Source: Raphanus sativus (Eukaryota > Streptophyta > Magnoliopsida > Brassicales > Brassicaceae). Taken from it: 64,000 bases of DNA. The stretch lies in the NCBI RefSeq assembly GCF_000801105.2, contig NC_079511.1, positions 10,718,784 to 10,782,783 on the forward strand, read 5' to 3'. Positions 23,130 to 34,465 of the stretch are shown piece after piece. Numbering within the stretch: the first letter of the stretch is position 1; each line of letters opens with the position of its first letter. The position numbers and the translations under genes are program-made. The notes beneath the pieces are model-generated. The model saw nothing but the letters and a program-made list of their open reading frames with translations. It did no database searches and was not told the DNA's origin.

Positions 23130-24822
23130 TGATATCTCTTGATTTTATTAAGTTTTAGATTCATATTTTAGTCCATTTTAATCATTTTAGGATGCATTAA
23201 GATGTATATATTGCATTTGCATACATATTTGCATGTCACAGGGTCTAAAGTGCACAATTGGAAGTTTTGGGGCTAAATTGAGGACGTTTCTGCAAGTTCA
23301 ATAGTTTTAGGGCCGATGTGTAAATAACCAGAAGTTGAAGGGCCAGATGCGCAAATATACTAGAATCCACCATTGGGGATCTGTCAAGCTTCTCGATCTG
23401 AAGCTTAGCCACGACGGAGATAACGACCGGAGTTGCAGAGGGCGAGTCCGGTGCTTCTGGCCAGAACACGATCTCAACCACCACCGTGAGACAGATGACG
23501 ATCTCTGGCCACGAAGGAAACGCGACGGAGAAGCTTCAATTCATGGTGGCTCCGTTTTCAACCACGAAGAAGAAGACTGTGACATTGACGGTGGCTGAGA
23601 AGCTTGGCCGCAAGCGTCACGGTGAGCATGAGGAGGATAGAGAACGACGAACCATGGTTTGCAACCTCGAGTTAGAGCGGGTTCGGAGTGGTTTGTTGCA
23701 GCGGGGATGAGACGTCGCTGTGAAACCAACGAGCTCCAGAGCGGCTTAGTGAAACGGGATGCATAACCCGCTCGGGAAATTCTACGTCAAAGATCACGAG
23801 TCTTGCAGCGGTGAAGTGGAGCGACATGCCAAGGCCGCTGGGAGAAGAAGAGACCAGATTTCAATTGGTTAACCGGTTTATTCCGGTTTAATCCGTTTGA
23901 CTCCGGTTTAATTCAACTGAACCAGCTCGATTTTCATTCTTCTATAAATAGATTTAGACCTAAAAACCCTAAGGTATCTCATTTTCACTCTAGACTTTGC
24001 CTCATTTTGTAAAAGCTTGAACATTTTAATCATTTTAAGGATTTTCTTCATCTTATATCTTGTTTCTCTTAATCATTAACATGATTAACCTTGAATCTCA
24101 TATGGATTTAAGGTTTCTCATGAAGATTAGAGAGTAGACTCTTTTTGAATCCATGGGTTAGGTAGATCTAGGATGATTAGTGAAGAGTTAAGGTGTTTAT
24201 TGTTGAATCTACTAGTTTTTATGCTTGCTAAGTGTTCTTAATGCTAGATTAGACTTGATCAATCTCATCTAGATCTTAAGCTATTTTAAGCCCGGAAGGT
24301 GTTTGTTAAAATGCTTGAATGAACTTAGTATAGCTTTTTGTTTACCTTGCCAAAGGAATTTGTTGTTAAGGGAGCTTAGATGGTTAATAGACTTGTGATT
24401 TATGCATGCTTTCTTGTTTTAGGCCAACGGGAGTTGATGTTCTAAGCATGTTTAGCATAGGGATTATTGTCACGGGAGTGGATTAATCTATTTGAGTGTG
24501 TTTTAGGCCTATAAAGACTTGTGGTTTCTTAAAGTTGACACATTTACTTGGAAATTGCTTTGGATCAATTACCTTAAACCCATGGATTCTACCTTATCAT
24601 TTGGTTGAAAGTTTAGTTCTTGCACTTCTTTCTAGTGTGGATTTGAGATCACTTTTGTTTATATTTCTAGGATCTTAGCTTTGTTACCATCATCAATCTT
24701 CTCGTTTGCTTAGATTAAGAGAGTTTGTGTATTCTTGGTGCTATAGATCACTAGTTCTCTGTGGTTCGACAACCTTTCTATACTATCATTTGACTTGAGA
24801 GCTTTGAAAACTTCCAATATCA
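23130..24822 (+). repeat. 3' LTR (1,693 bp)
   Basis: Same length as the 5' LTR with about ten substitutions by eye and no indels noticed. Most of the changes I saw are C/T or G/A transitions. Confidence 0.95.
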
Positions 24823-24827
24823 TTTAT

Positions 24828-27800
24828 GTATGATTATCAGATCCGATCCTGAAAAGCTTTTTAAAAAATTGGAATGAAATCACAATAAAAAATTTAAGTG
24901 GTGTTGAACCTATACTACCTTTGAGTGAAACATCAGCTTTAACCATACGAGCTACTGATAACATTTGGATAAATAATCGAAAGTTATGTTTTTATCAAGG
25001 GCTGGGAGCATTTGCTTCTACCGCTTCTGTCCAGGACCGCTAAGGCGTCTTGCCTATATGATGTCATCATACTTGAGATAGTATATATCAAATTAACGAA
25101 TAGTATTGTTTAGTCAAAATTAAAATATGTATATGTGCATATATGGATCCAAAATCAAGACATGATTGAGGAGCAGCTTCCATGTGAAAAACGCTTATGA
25201 TTGGTTTTTGTACTAATGTTTACATATGATAATAACAAAAGTCCAAACGAGGCTTGGACCCATCAGTCGTAATTTGTAAAATCACACTCATTATAGTAAT
25301 TTCTACTAATTCGATATTTTCTCTAATCAAAAAAATAATAACATCTTTCAAAAAGATATAATAACATAACACTTAATATTTTTTGTTTAATATATAAAAT
25401 GATTTCCATCGTAAAAGATACAGTTTTTGCTGCACTTAAAAGTTTAAATAAAACAAAACAAATGTACAATGTTCATTAGGATTATGGAAAAAACAAAGGA
25501 CTAAATTGTTGCACCAATGAATGATTGAACATATGATTTGAAGGTAATAATAATCTTGAGAAGATGAATTGTGAACACGTATTGAACATGCCATCCAGTC
25601 TCTCTATAATTGAACTAGCTACCAAGACAAACTAATTGAATGTATTGCCTACCATAAACTTATACATGTCTGCATATTAAGAAATGGTGTAGGGTTACAT
25701 AATAATTACTTCATAATATTAATATATCAAGCTATAAGTGGTCTCTCAACGAGTATTTCTGCATAGTCTAAGATGGCTCTTTTGGGTCATTTATATTTTT
25801 TATTATGTTTTATTGACTTTTGATGAAAAAGTAAAACATCATTTAAAACTACTAATATTTTCTAACATAAATCTATTGATGTTTTGCAGTTCATCTTACG
25901 CAATTGGATCATACAGATATGTAAATAATAATGAAAAAAACTTATTGGGGTCAAGCTATATAGATTTGTTTTAGGGTCATAATGGGACAATACAATCAAC
26001 ACATGGACGATTCCTTGTACATGAACCTAACTCTACTAATATCGCCCACAACACAATTCCATTGGTAGACGCATGCCTCATCTCATCCAAGAAAGATAAA
26101 TTCTCTTATTTTATTTTATAAATACAAGAAGAAAATAAGAACATGTGCAAATGTTCCCTTGCAAGGAAAACAAAGATGCAAAAGTATGAGAAATAACTAT
26201 AAAATGTGGGAGATTGTTGTCACTATTTGAGGTATGTCCATGTGAAATCCCTTCTCTTATCTTTCCGCAACTTGTGCTTGTATTTGTAGTTTAGCTTTGC
26301 CACTTAGTCAAACAACATTACTAACATCAACCATTTAGTCCTCGATCCGAAAAGAAAACCAATTTCAGCTTTGCCCTCTGCCCATTATTCCATTTCCGCA
26401 TCTTAGAATTTTGTATGAAAATTTTACTTCGGAGGTTTGCCATCTGCCCATTATTCCATTTCCATTTCCACTGACTATTGGTGATAAATTCTGTACGCAG
26501 AGATGTAAGACAGTAACGTCATTACTTTTTATAAACATTTTAAGATGATCTGAGCTCTGACACCTGAGGGAAGGGTGCGATTTTCAAGTTGTAAACCAGA
26601 ATAACCAAATGATAATACAAATGAGACAGGCTAATTATCAAGTATTATAATTCAACTATGAAACGTATATTAGGTTTAAAAAAAAAAACGTATATTATCA
26701 TATTAGTGTCATATATATGGACGTGCAAATAATTATATGAAAAAACATTAAACGTAATTGGATAATCAATATTTGTAAAAATTGTGGTTACAAAATATTT
26801 GTAAAAATAATAATTGACCATGACGTATGTAACGTGGCTTTAAATCTATAGTAAATTAAAACAGTAGGTTAAATTTTACCAGTCTGTTTATAATTATTTT
26901 ATGTTTGATTTGTTTCTAAGTAAATAAGCTAGAATGGTTCCACATACCAAAAGAATCCAGGAAGAAAAAAGACATTCGAGCATTGATGGATACTGTTGAT
27001 TTGATCACTTATTTACATGTCGTAACAGAGACAAAAGTGTGTTATATATCCCTGCCACCTTAATTAGCTGGGCCATCATTGCTCAGCTATTTAGATGATA
27101 TGATCGATGCTTAATATTATTGAACTCATTGTCCCAAGAACCGGTTTGATACTACCAGTTAGGATTTTGTACCGATTCGGTTTGCTCTATTGAGTATCAA
27201 TTAACTTAAATATGAAAAGAACAAGACGAGGGCGGGAAAAAGCCAAAGAGAATGAAGCCATGATAATGGTCGAAGTAACGAACATAAGTCACATGGAGGG
27301 TTATCTCCCAGCATATTAATCCGTCGCCGTCTACATGAAAGTGATCATTCCTTTGTTCCTCCATACTCTCACTTTAAATCGTCTATTTTTTTTAACGATA
27401 AAGATTTTGACTGTTCCTCTTAATTAATTTGGAATGATTTGTTAGTTTAAGCTAAATTGAAAGAATGACCCGTGTTTTTTTATAAGAGAATCTCAAGTCT
27501 GATTTAACTTTTGATTTCTACTTTTACGAAAATCATAATTCATGGAGAATATATAGATTAGTCTAATGATTTACTTTATAGTACTTTTAGATTTGAATTA
27601 ATGATGTTAATTTTCGGGTTTTAAATAAAGGCAAATTATATCTTGGTTTGAATGTTCGGTCCAGTTCTCAAATTTGTAAATGCTTTGATCTGCCATGTTG
27701 CCGATTAAATTGGCTAGGGTAAAGTAATACTGTTGTCTTCTAGGCAAGTCGTGTATCTTAAATCCATGCTCGTTTGGAACAACAAAAGATACATGTGATT

Positions 27801-28700
27801 TGTATATAAGCGTAGATGATAAGTAACCATAGTTATAAATGCTTATAGTTCTATACATTTTAAGTAATACTGCTTGATGCATATGTTGGCCCCATTTTTC
27901 TTAACATGTTTAAAACACTAATTCAACCGGTTTTGAAACAAGTTTTTTTCAAGAAACCTATTCCTAGAAGTTTTGAATAGTCTATTCTATTAATTTAGAG
28001 TCCTACTTTTTATCTACTTAAAAATGTTGTTATTTAAGTTTGAACCTATTCACATTTTATTAGAACTAAACACAATATTCTTTAACATTCTGTTATAATA
28101 TATATCATGTATGCTTTCGTGTGGATATTTGGTTGCTAGGATTTAGGAAGTTAGGTTTGTTATAGTTTAATAAAAGAATACTAATGGAATTATTTTTATA
28201 CGTATATACATTTTAAGTAAAGCTATATAAATAAAAGGTTAATATGCATGTATTGTAGTTATTATTCAGATGTAATATTGAAATTTACCGTAACTACGTA
28301 TTATGCTCCTACTATTTATTTTGCTAACATTTGTGTATTGGTTTTCCAAATCATATGTGACGCAACTATACCAATGCTAATATGATATATGAAATTCATC
28401 CAATCGTTCATATAGAAAAACATGAAATCCTTTTGTTAGAAAGTCATTTGGTTCAAATTGTTATAGTTTAGATATATATTACGTATTCAGAAAATTATTT
28501 GAGCATTTCTAATTTATATAGAACTAAAGTTTAAAATAAACTTTTAGTATGTTGTTATTTTTAAATAAACATACAAAAACAAGTGGTTGATATATGATTA
28601 TCAAAATTAAATCAAAACAAATTTTATCAAATATAAAATATAAAGAGTATTTTATGTAATTGATATAAAATATATATTTTGTAATTTAGTTTATATTTTA
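24828..28700. other. Intergenic, AT-rich, no supported gene
   Basis: Roughly 3.9 kb with only short unsupported ORFs (for example 25738-25974 plus and 27607-27882 minus). A minus-strand box B-like ggtgttgaacc / gagctactgata arrangement near 24,900-24,965 faintly recalls a SINE. A possible Helitron 5' end (tctattctattaattt) lies at 27,981. Otherwise nothing is recognised. Confidence 0.4.
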
Positions 28701-28743
28701 AATAGACCGTATAACCGCGCGTCCGCGCGGGTTCAAAGTCTAG
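28700..28743 (+). mobile_element. Helitron 3' terminus
   Basis: A GC-rich hairpin (ccgcgcg, a tc loop, cgcgcgg) stands out in AT-rich DNA and is followed after about nine bases by ctag and a T. This is the usual Helitron 3' end: stem-loop, then CTRR, inserted before T. The 5' end is not secure. A candidate at 27,981 (tctattctatta) has the right words but is preceded by G rather than A. Confidence 0.72.
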
Positions 28744-30384
28744 TTTTGTATTAAAAAGAAGAAACGAAAATTCTACATGCAATTATGTTTTATATATTAT
28801 CAAATGTTCGGTCAATGAAACATTACCTCCGTATTGGCAGAGGTTATGTATCGAATATCCGTAGGCCGTAGCTGTGTAGAGAAGAAAAATCATAAAACTA
28901 TAGGTAAGAATAAATTTGAAACAGTAATAATTTCGAAGGAGAGAAGAGTTAATCAAGTCACGTGCTCGTCTGCCCAATTTGCCTGCTCTCTCCATCTCCC
29001 CCTTCGCGTGCTTTACCATTATTTCTCTTAATGTCTCTCTCCCTCTTTCTCTTCGTATTTACATCTATGCCACTCTATTTTTACTACCCCTTTTCCTCCT
29101 TTTTACCATGATGCTTGTCATTTTACATCATCTTGGCTCTGTTATATAAAAAGACAAAATAAGATTAGAATCAGATAAGCATCATTGATACTCCGATCAA
29201 GTCAAATGTCAAACAGAATGGTACAGCATCATCTGATTCACCAGAGAACACACAGCATATTATTTCAAAATTTTGTCTTAATCCATTTTTTAATTAATAC
29301 ATTACTGTAAATTTGGAACTGTTCTAAGGTTCGCCAGTTGGGATATATTCCTTTGCCTGTCAGTTTTTAATTTTGTTTTGATTTCTTCTTGTCGTTTGCT
29401 ACCATATTATTTGGTAATGGTGATAAACTGATAATACATTGCTATTGTTGAATAACAATGATTATTATTATTTTTGCCAACATTTCATTTGAGTTGTTTA
29501 AAATATCATATAGTTTCTTTTTCTGTGAGGATTTAACACGACATCAAAAAGGACAGAATCTTTCTGACCTACACTGTTATCTGTAAGAAAAACACAACAA
29601 TGACTATTTCTTCAAATCCAATTTAGATTTTATAAAGATTATTGTTAATATCAATTACTTTAGAGTTTTAAACAGCTAATATATATCGACAAAAATGATT
29701 TTAACTTTTTTTTTTTAACATTCCACAATGAGAAGGATAATGAAAACAAGAAATGTAGTCAAATTACATTTACTTCTTGGAAAAATGCTACATTGAATTC
29801 AAATTTGAACAAGATATTTATTATATGCTTCAAAATATTGTCAAATTTTTTGTTTACCGGAAAATTACATATTTCAAAATTTCAGTACTAAAAATATATA
29901 GAAAACCAATTCGAAAGAGAAAATATTTTAATGTTCTCTTTAAGACAAAGTCTATAATTACTTTCATAGTTTCATAGTTTCATAGTTTCTAGAGATAGTG
30001 ATTTTTTATTTGTATCCCTGAAATAGATATCCCTTTAAGTAGATAGTGTATTAGGATGCTCTAAAATATTATCAAATTAAATTTTCATCGACATTAATAT
30101 GTGATTACTATAGTTAGTTACTGTTAGTATTATATAAGAATAATTTTTCAATAAAACTAACAGCAATATTATGATAATAGTTATCATTTATTTAATTAAT
30201 CCTTTTCACCACTTCCCCCTCTCTCTCTAGATAGCATTTAAAAACCACATTACACAACAGTCTGAACTCGTAATCATAGTTTCGATCTGCCGCCATATTC
30301 AAGCAGTTTCACATTTAATGTGAACACGTTCTCCTTCCATATTTCTCACATCGTTAGACTCAACTCAAAGACAAGTAAAAGAAA
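28744..30384. other. Intergenic and promoter of TORTIFOLIA1-like gene
   Basis: No gene is seen. The last 200 bp include a ctctctctct tract at about 30,217-30,228, typical of a plant 5' UTR or core promoter, shortly before the TORTIFOLIA1-like start codon. Confidence 0.45.
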
Positions 30385-32659
30385 ATGTCTATTCAAGGAC
30401 GGTTTCCTCCGAGTCCACCGGTCTCTTCCTCATCTCCGGCCTCTTCTTCCTCATCGCCGAGTTCTCAGTCACCGTCACCACCTCCTGATCTGAAACAAAG
30501 AGTCATCGCCTGTCTCAACAAGCTCGCCGACCGCGACACCTTAGCTCTCGCCGCCGCCGAGCTCGACTCCATCGCCAGAAGCCTCACACACGACTCCTTC
30601 TCCTCCTTCCTCACCTGCATCCACAGCACCGACTCCTCCTGCAAATCTCCGGTGAGGAAACAGTGCGTCGCCGTCTTGTCTCTCATGTCTCGCCACCACG
30701 GCGACTCCCTCTCTCCTCACCTCGCCAAGATGGTCTCCACCGTCATCCGCCGCCTCCGAGACCCGGACTCCTCCGTCCGCTCCGCCTGCGCCGCCGCCAC
30801 CGCCGATATGTCCGCTCACGTCGCGGCGCAGCCGTTCGCCTCCGTCGCGAAGCCGCTCATCGAGACGCTTGTCCAGGAAGGCGACTCGAACGCGCAGATC
30901 GGAGCCGCGCTGTGTTTATCGGCGGCGGTGGAAGCCGCGGCGGATCCGGAGTCGGAGCAGCTGAGGAAGTCTCTTCCCAAGATCGGGAAGCTGCTGAAGA
31001 GCGAGGCTTTCAAGGCCAAGGCGGCGCTTTTGACCGCGGTGGGGAGTATCATCGCCGCCGGCGGCGCGGGGACTAAACCGGTTTTGGATTGGCTGGTTCC
31101 GGTTTTGATCGAGTTTCTGAGCAGTGAAGATTGGGCGGCGAGGAAATCAGCCGCGGAGGCGTTGGGAAAAGTCGCGGCGGCGGAGGAGTTGGCGTCGCAG
31201 TACAAGAAAGCTTCCACGGCGGCTCTTGAGAGCAGAAGGTTTGATAAGGTAATAACAAGCAAAGATAAAAATATATATATATTTTTTTTGTCTTTAATGG
31301 TGAAGTGAATCTAAATCACATGTAACAAGTGCAGGTGAAAAGTGTAAGAGAAACTATCAATCAAGCATTGAGACAGTGGAAAGAAGTCTCAAGTGGTTTA
31401 GATGAAGCCTTGTTGTCTCCTTCTAGATCTTCCACTGGTATGTTAATGTGTTACATTGTCTGAAAAATTAGATTTAGTTTTTGACCAAAAAAAAAATAAT
31501 TCTTCAGATGATGGTAGTAGCATTGGATGCATTTCATCTGTCACGAGAAGTTCAAGCGTTGAGGTTGGTTTTAAGTCTTCAAGACCAAAGAAAGCTACGC
31601 CTATGATGAAGAGGTCCCCATCTCTACCTGTGAGTAGATCATATGGAACAACTAGACAACAAAAAGAGAATCTTCCAAAAAGGAATGTGACCATGTTAGC
31701 AGCTTCTATTGTGGATGATAAGAAGGGACCACAGTTTCCACCGGTGAAGCAATCTGTTAGTGAAAGGGTGGAATCGGAGGAAGATGAGGCCAGCTCAGGA
31801 GGACCAGATATAATCAAACGTACCATCTCTGAGAAAAGCAGGGGAGATAAAAAAGAACATGGCTTTGGTGGTGGGTTGAGGTCTGGCTCGAGGGTTGCAC
31901 CATGCAGTGACGATGGTGATGATTCTTGTGATCCGGTTGTGAAGAATTGTAAAGATGATGGTAATGAGAGCAGGAAAGACAGCGAGGAACTGTCTTTGAT
32001 ACGTGAGCAGCTTGCTATGATTGAGAACCAGCAGTCCAGTCTCTTAGACTTACTTCAGGTAATACAAAACTTGGTCTTTAACGGTCCTGTTTTACCTTAC
32101 TGTAGATGAAATGTTTCGTTATGAATATTATATATGGCTCTGTCCTCACTGAAAAAAGAAAATACATTTTGGATGTAGAAATTCATGGGAAGCTCACAGA
32201 GCGGGATCCAATCCCTGGAGTCTCGAGTAAGCGGTCTAGAGATGGCTTTGGATGAATTGTCATGCGATCTTGCGGTTTCAAATGGGAGAGTCCCTAAGAA
32301 TAGTAGTTGTTCAAAACTACCTAGTACAGAGTTCTTAAGTCCCAAGTTCTGGAGAAAAACTGAGGAGAGACCAATGCAGACACGGACCAGAGACACAGCC
32401 AGTGAAATGGCTGCGCAGGAGAACAGTTTTGACCAGGAGATATCGACAGATGTGAACAACCTCGGCCAAAGGGGAGGTGGTTCTGTTTATCAGAAGAGAT
32501 CAGCAAGAAACCAGTTCCAAGACTCTATGCATACAACCACTAGGTAAAACCATCTTTCTAGTAAATAAATAATCTTTGATTTCTTCAGTGGTTCTGCTTG
32601 TAAAAATTTGATTTTGAAAGGTCTGCTTTTGTATTTTTTTTTTCAGATTATCTACTTGA
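30385..32659 (+). CDS. TORTIFOLIA1/SPIRAL2-like microtubule-associated protein
   Basis: Five exons with GT-AG introns: 30385-31248, 31335-31437, 31508-32058, 32179-32543, 32647-32659; the joined frame gives 631 aa. Residues about 30-290 form an array of ARM/HEAT helical repeats (LKQRVIACLNKLADRDTL, KQCVAVLSLMSRHHGD, DPDSSVRSACAAATADM, WAARKSAAEALGKVAA), the N-terminal TOG-like region by which the family binds microtubules. The middle is Ser/Lys rich and low in order. The C-terminal part has the family coiled coil: SLIREQLAMIENQQSSLLDL, then FMGSSQSGIQSLESRVSGLE. Family members control microtubule stability and directional cell growth. It resembles Arabidopsis At1g27210 (a TORTIFOLIA1-like gene) from memory. 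No defect is seen. The last exon encodes only four residues, and its stop is the least certain part of the model. Confidence 0.9.
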
Positions 32660-33134
32660 GCGATTCTATTTTTTTTTTTGTTGGGGAAGAGGGTGATGTG
32701 AGGATTTGAAGCACAATAGAAGCTGACCAAACTGATTTAGATTTAATTATGCAAAAGCCAAATCTCAGATTCGATGCTTTGCTTCAACGGCCTGTTTGAA
32801 TTTTACACTCTCACTCACATGTCTTAGTAAGCTTTTCTCTTTTAGAAAAACAATCTAATCTAATCAATCGTGGGAGTTTCAAAGATTTAAATGCATGTGA
32901 ATAGAAATGATATTCTTGTAATGTGTCATTGGAGTTTTGTCAAAACGGTGATTTGTGTGACTGTTTGGTGTTTTACACTCTTGATCTGTATATCTTTTGG
33001 AAAGACAATAAATTATTGGTTGCTATATAAAAGAATCAGGACAATACAAGATGACTTCACTTCACTTCAAATAATGCATTTGTCTGATTCAAAAACTAAG
33101 TGATTGTCCGGTGGTACAATAAAGTGTTAAGACT
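32660..33134. other. 3' flank of TORTIFOLIA1-like gene
   Basis: The 3' UTR and downstream sequence. The part 32757-33010 is repeated at about 33838-34145, which shows that the gene's 3' end was duplicated in tandem. Confidence 0.7.
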
Positions 33135-33312
33135 GTAAAACAGTAACTTGTCCTTCTCCAAAACTGATAGTGGTGCAAGATAAGGTTCTTGTGAAATCTA
33201 TTGAATATATATCATCTTCCATGTCTTGTCTTCTGAATCGAACGCCCATATCACTTGCTTAGGCCAAATTCTCTCAGACACGCACAAACGATCATCAAGA
33301 CGGCACATAACA
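33135..33312 (-). pseudogene. F-box/FBA gene fragment
   Basis: About 180 bp matching the intact F-box gene at roughly 34,598-34,800 (shared words include aaaacagtaacttgtcctt and tccatgtcttgtcttctgaa). An internal stretch is missing and it is not open. It corresponds to the C-terminal part of that protein and sits inside a tandem duplication. Confidence 0.85.
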
Positions 33313-33387
33313 ATCTCGCCAAGGTAGATGGGTCTGGTTATGTAAATGGGTCAATCCTCACTGAAAAAAATACATTTTTGGATGTAG

Positions 33388-33744
33388 AAATTTATGGGAA
33401 GCTCACAGAGTGGGATCCAGTCTCTGGAGTCCCGAGTGAGCGGTCTAGAGATGGCTTTGGATGAAATATCATGTGATCTTGCGATTTCAAACGTGAGAGT
33501 CCCTAAAACTAGTAGCTGTGGAGGAGAGAATTGTTCAAAACTACCTGGTAAAGAGTTCTTAAGCCCCAATTTATGGAGAAAAACCGAGGAGAGACCAATG
33601 CAGACACGGACCAGAAACTCAGCCAGTGAAATGGCTGCGCAGGAGAACAGTTTTGATCAGGGGATTCGTGAATCGACAGAAGATATCAGCAAGAAACCAG
33701 TTCCAAGACTCTATGCATACAAAACTACAGAAACAAACCGCCAG
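33388..33744 (+). pseudogene. Duplicated penultimate exon of TORTIFOLIA1-like gene
   Basis: Close copy of exon 32179-32543, including the acceptor (gatgtag) and a donor (caggtaaaac). It is open and encodes MGSSQSGIQSLESRVSGLEM... with a variant tail (IRESTEDISKKPVPRLYAYK). The flanking intron and the 3' flank are copied as well. With no upstream exons it is probably a relic, though it could be spliced onto the main transcript as an alternative 3' exon, since its acceptor phase matches the original. Confidence 0.85.
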
Positions 33745-34465
33745 GTAAAACTATCTTATAATGAAGAAATAATTAATCTTCGCTTTCCTCAGTGGTTGTG
33801 CTTATAAAACCAGACGGACTCAGACGCTGAAAATGAAAAAGCCTAAATCTCAGATTCTATGCTTTGCTTCAACGGCCTGTTTGAATTTTCAACTCTCACT
33901 CACACGTCTTACTTAGTAAAGCTTTCTCTTTTAGAAAAAAAAACTGTCTAATAATTTAATCAGCGAGTGAATCAGTGGGGGTTAGTTTCAAAGATTAAAT
34001 GCATGTGAATAGAAATGATATTTATGTGATGTGCCATTGGAGTTTTGTCAAAACCGTGGATAGAGATGTAAAGCTCTGTGTGAATGTTCGATGGTACTCT
34101 TGATCTGTAAATATTTTTGGGAAGAAAATAAATTATTGGGTTGCTATAAAAGAGTTAGGACAATACAGGGACAACAAGTCTCCAAGAGCAACTTGTTATC
34201 TAGTAGAATTATATAACATAAATGGTTCTGTCTTTACCATAAGATAGTTCTAATGGTTTTGTTAAGCCCCAGTCGTATAGCTTGTAATGGCACCCGCGCA
34301 TGCCATCAACTTTGTTTTGTCTTTGCTAATAGTTTATCGTTGTGAATTGAATATTATATTTGGAATTGCATGATCAAGATCTCTTTCAACATATTACAGA
34401 ACTAGCATAAAATAAGCATATAACCATTAACAATGGCTTAAAAAGCAACATGGTTCTCGAGAGGT
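33745..34465. other. Duplicated 3' flank and F-box gene 3' UTR
   Basis: 33838-34145 repeats the sequence downstream of the parental gene (32757-33010). The remainder to 34,465 is the 3' flank of the minus-strand F-box gene, with no other feature. Confidence 0.6.

Larger units (their letters stand above)
18523..24822 (+). mobile_element. Young non-autonomous LTR retrotransposon (LARD-like)
   Basis: A complete 6,300-bp element: 5' LTR 18523-20215, internal region 20216-23129, 3' LTR 23130-24822. The 5-bp target-site duplication tttat sits at 18518-18522 and 24823-24827. The LTRs begin TGATAT and end ATATCA. The primer binding site lies one to three bases after the 5' LTR and the polypurine tract directly before the 3' LTR. 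Inside there is one ORF (20350-21279) of unknown family and no protease, reverse transcriptase, RNase H or integrase. It therefore depends on a helper, as LARD-type elements do. The tRNA-Asp primer site suggests the Athila/Tat side of Ty3/gypsy, though that is inference. LTRs of equal length with about ten differences by eye (0.6 percent) imply a recent insertion. Confidence 0.95.

Noticed and set aside
27607..27882. Minus-strand 91-aa ORF
   Set aside because: No family recognised, no splice context, AT-rich flanks.
30465..31262. Antisense and alternate-frame ORFs over the TORTIFOLIA1-like first exon
   Set aside because: Products of GC-rich coding sequence; the plus-strand ARM-repeat frame explains the region.
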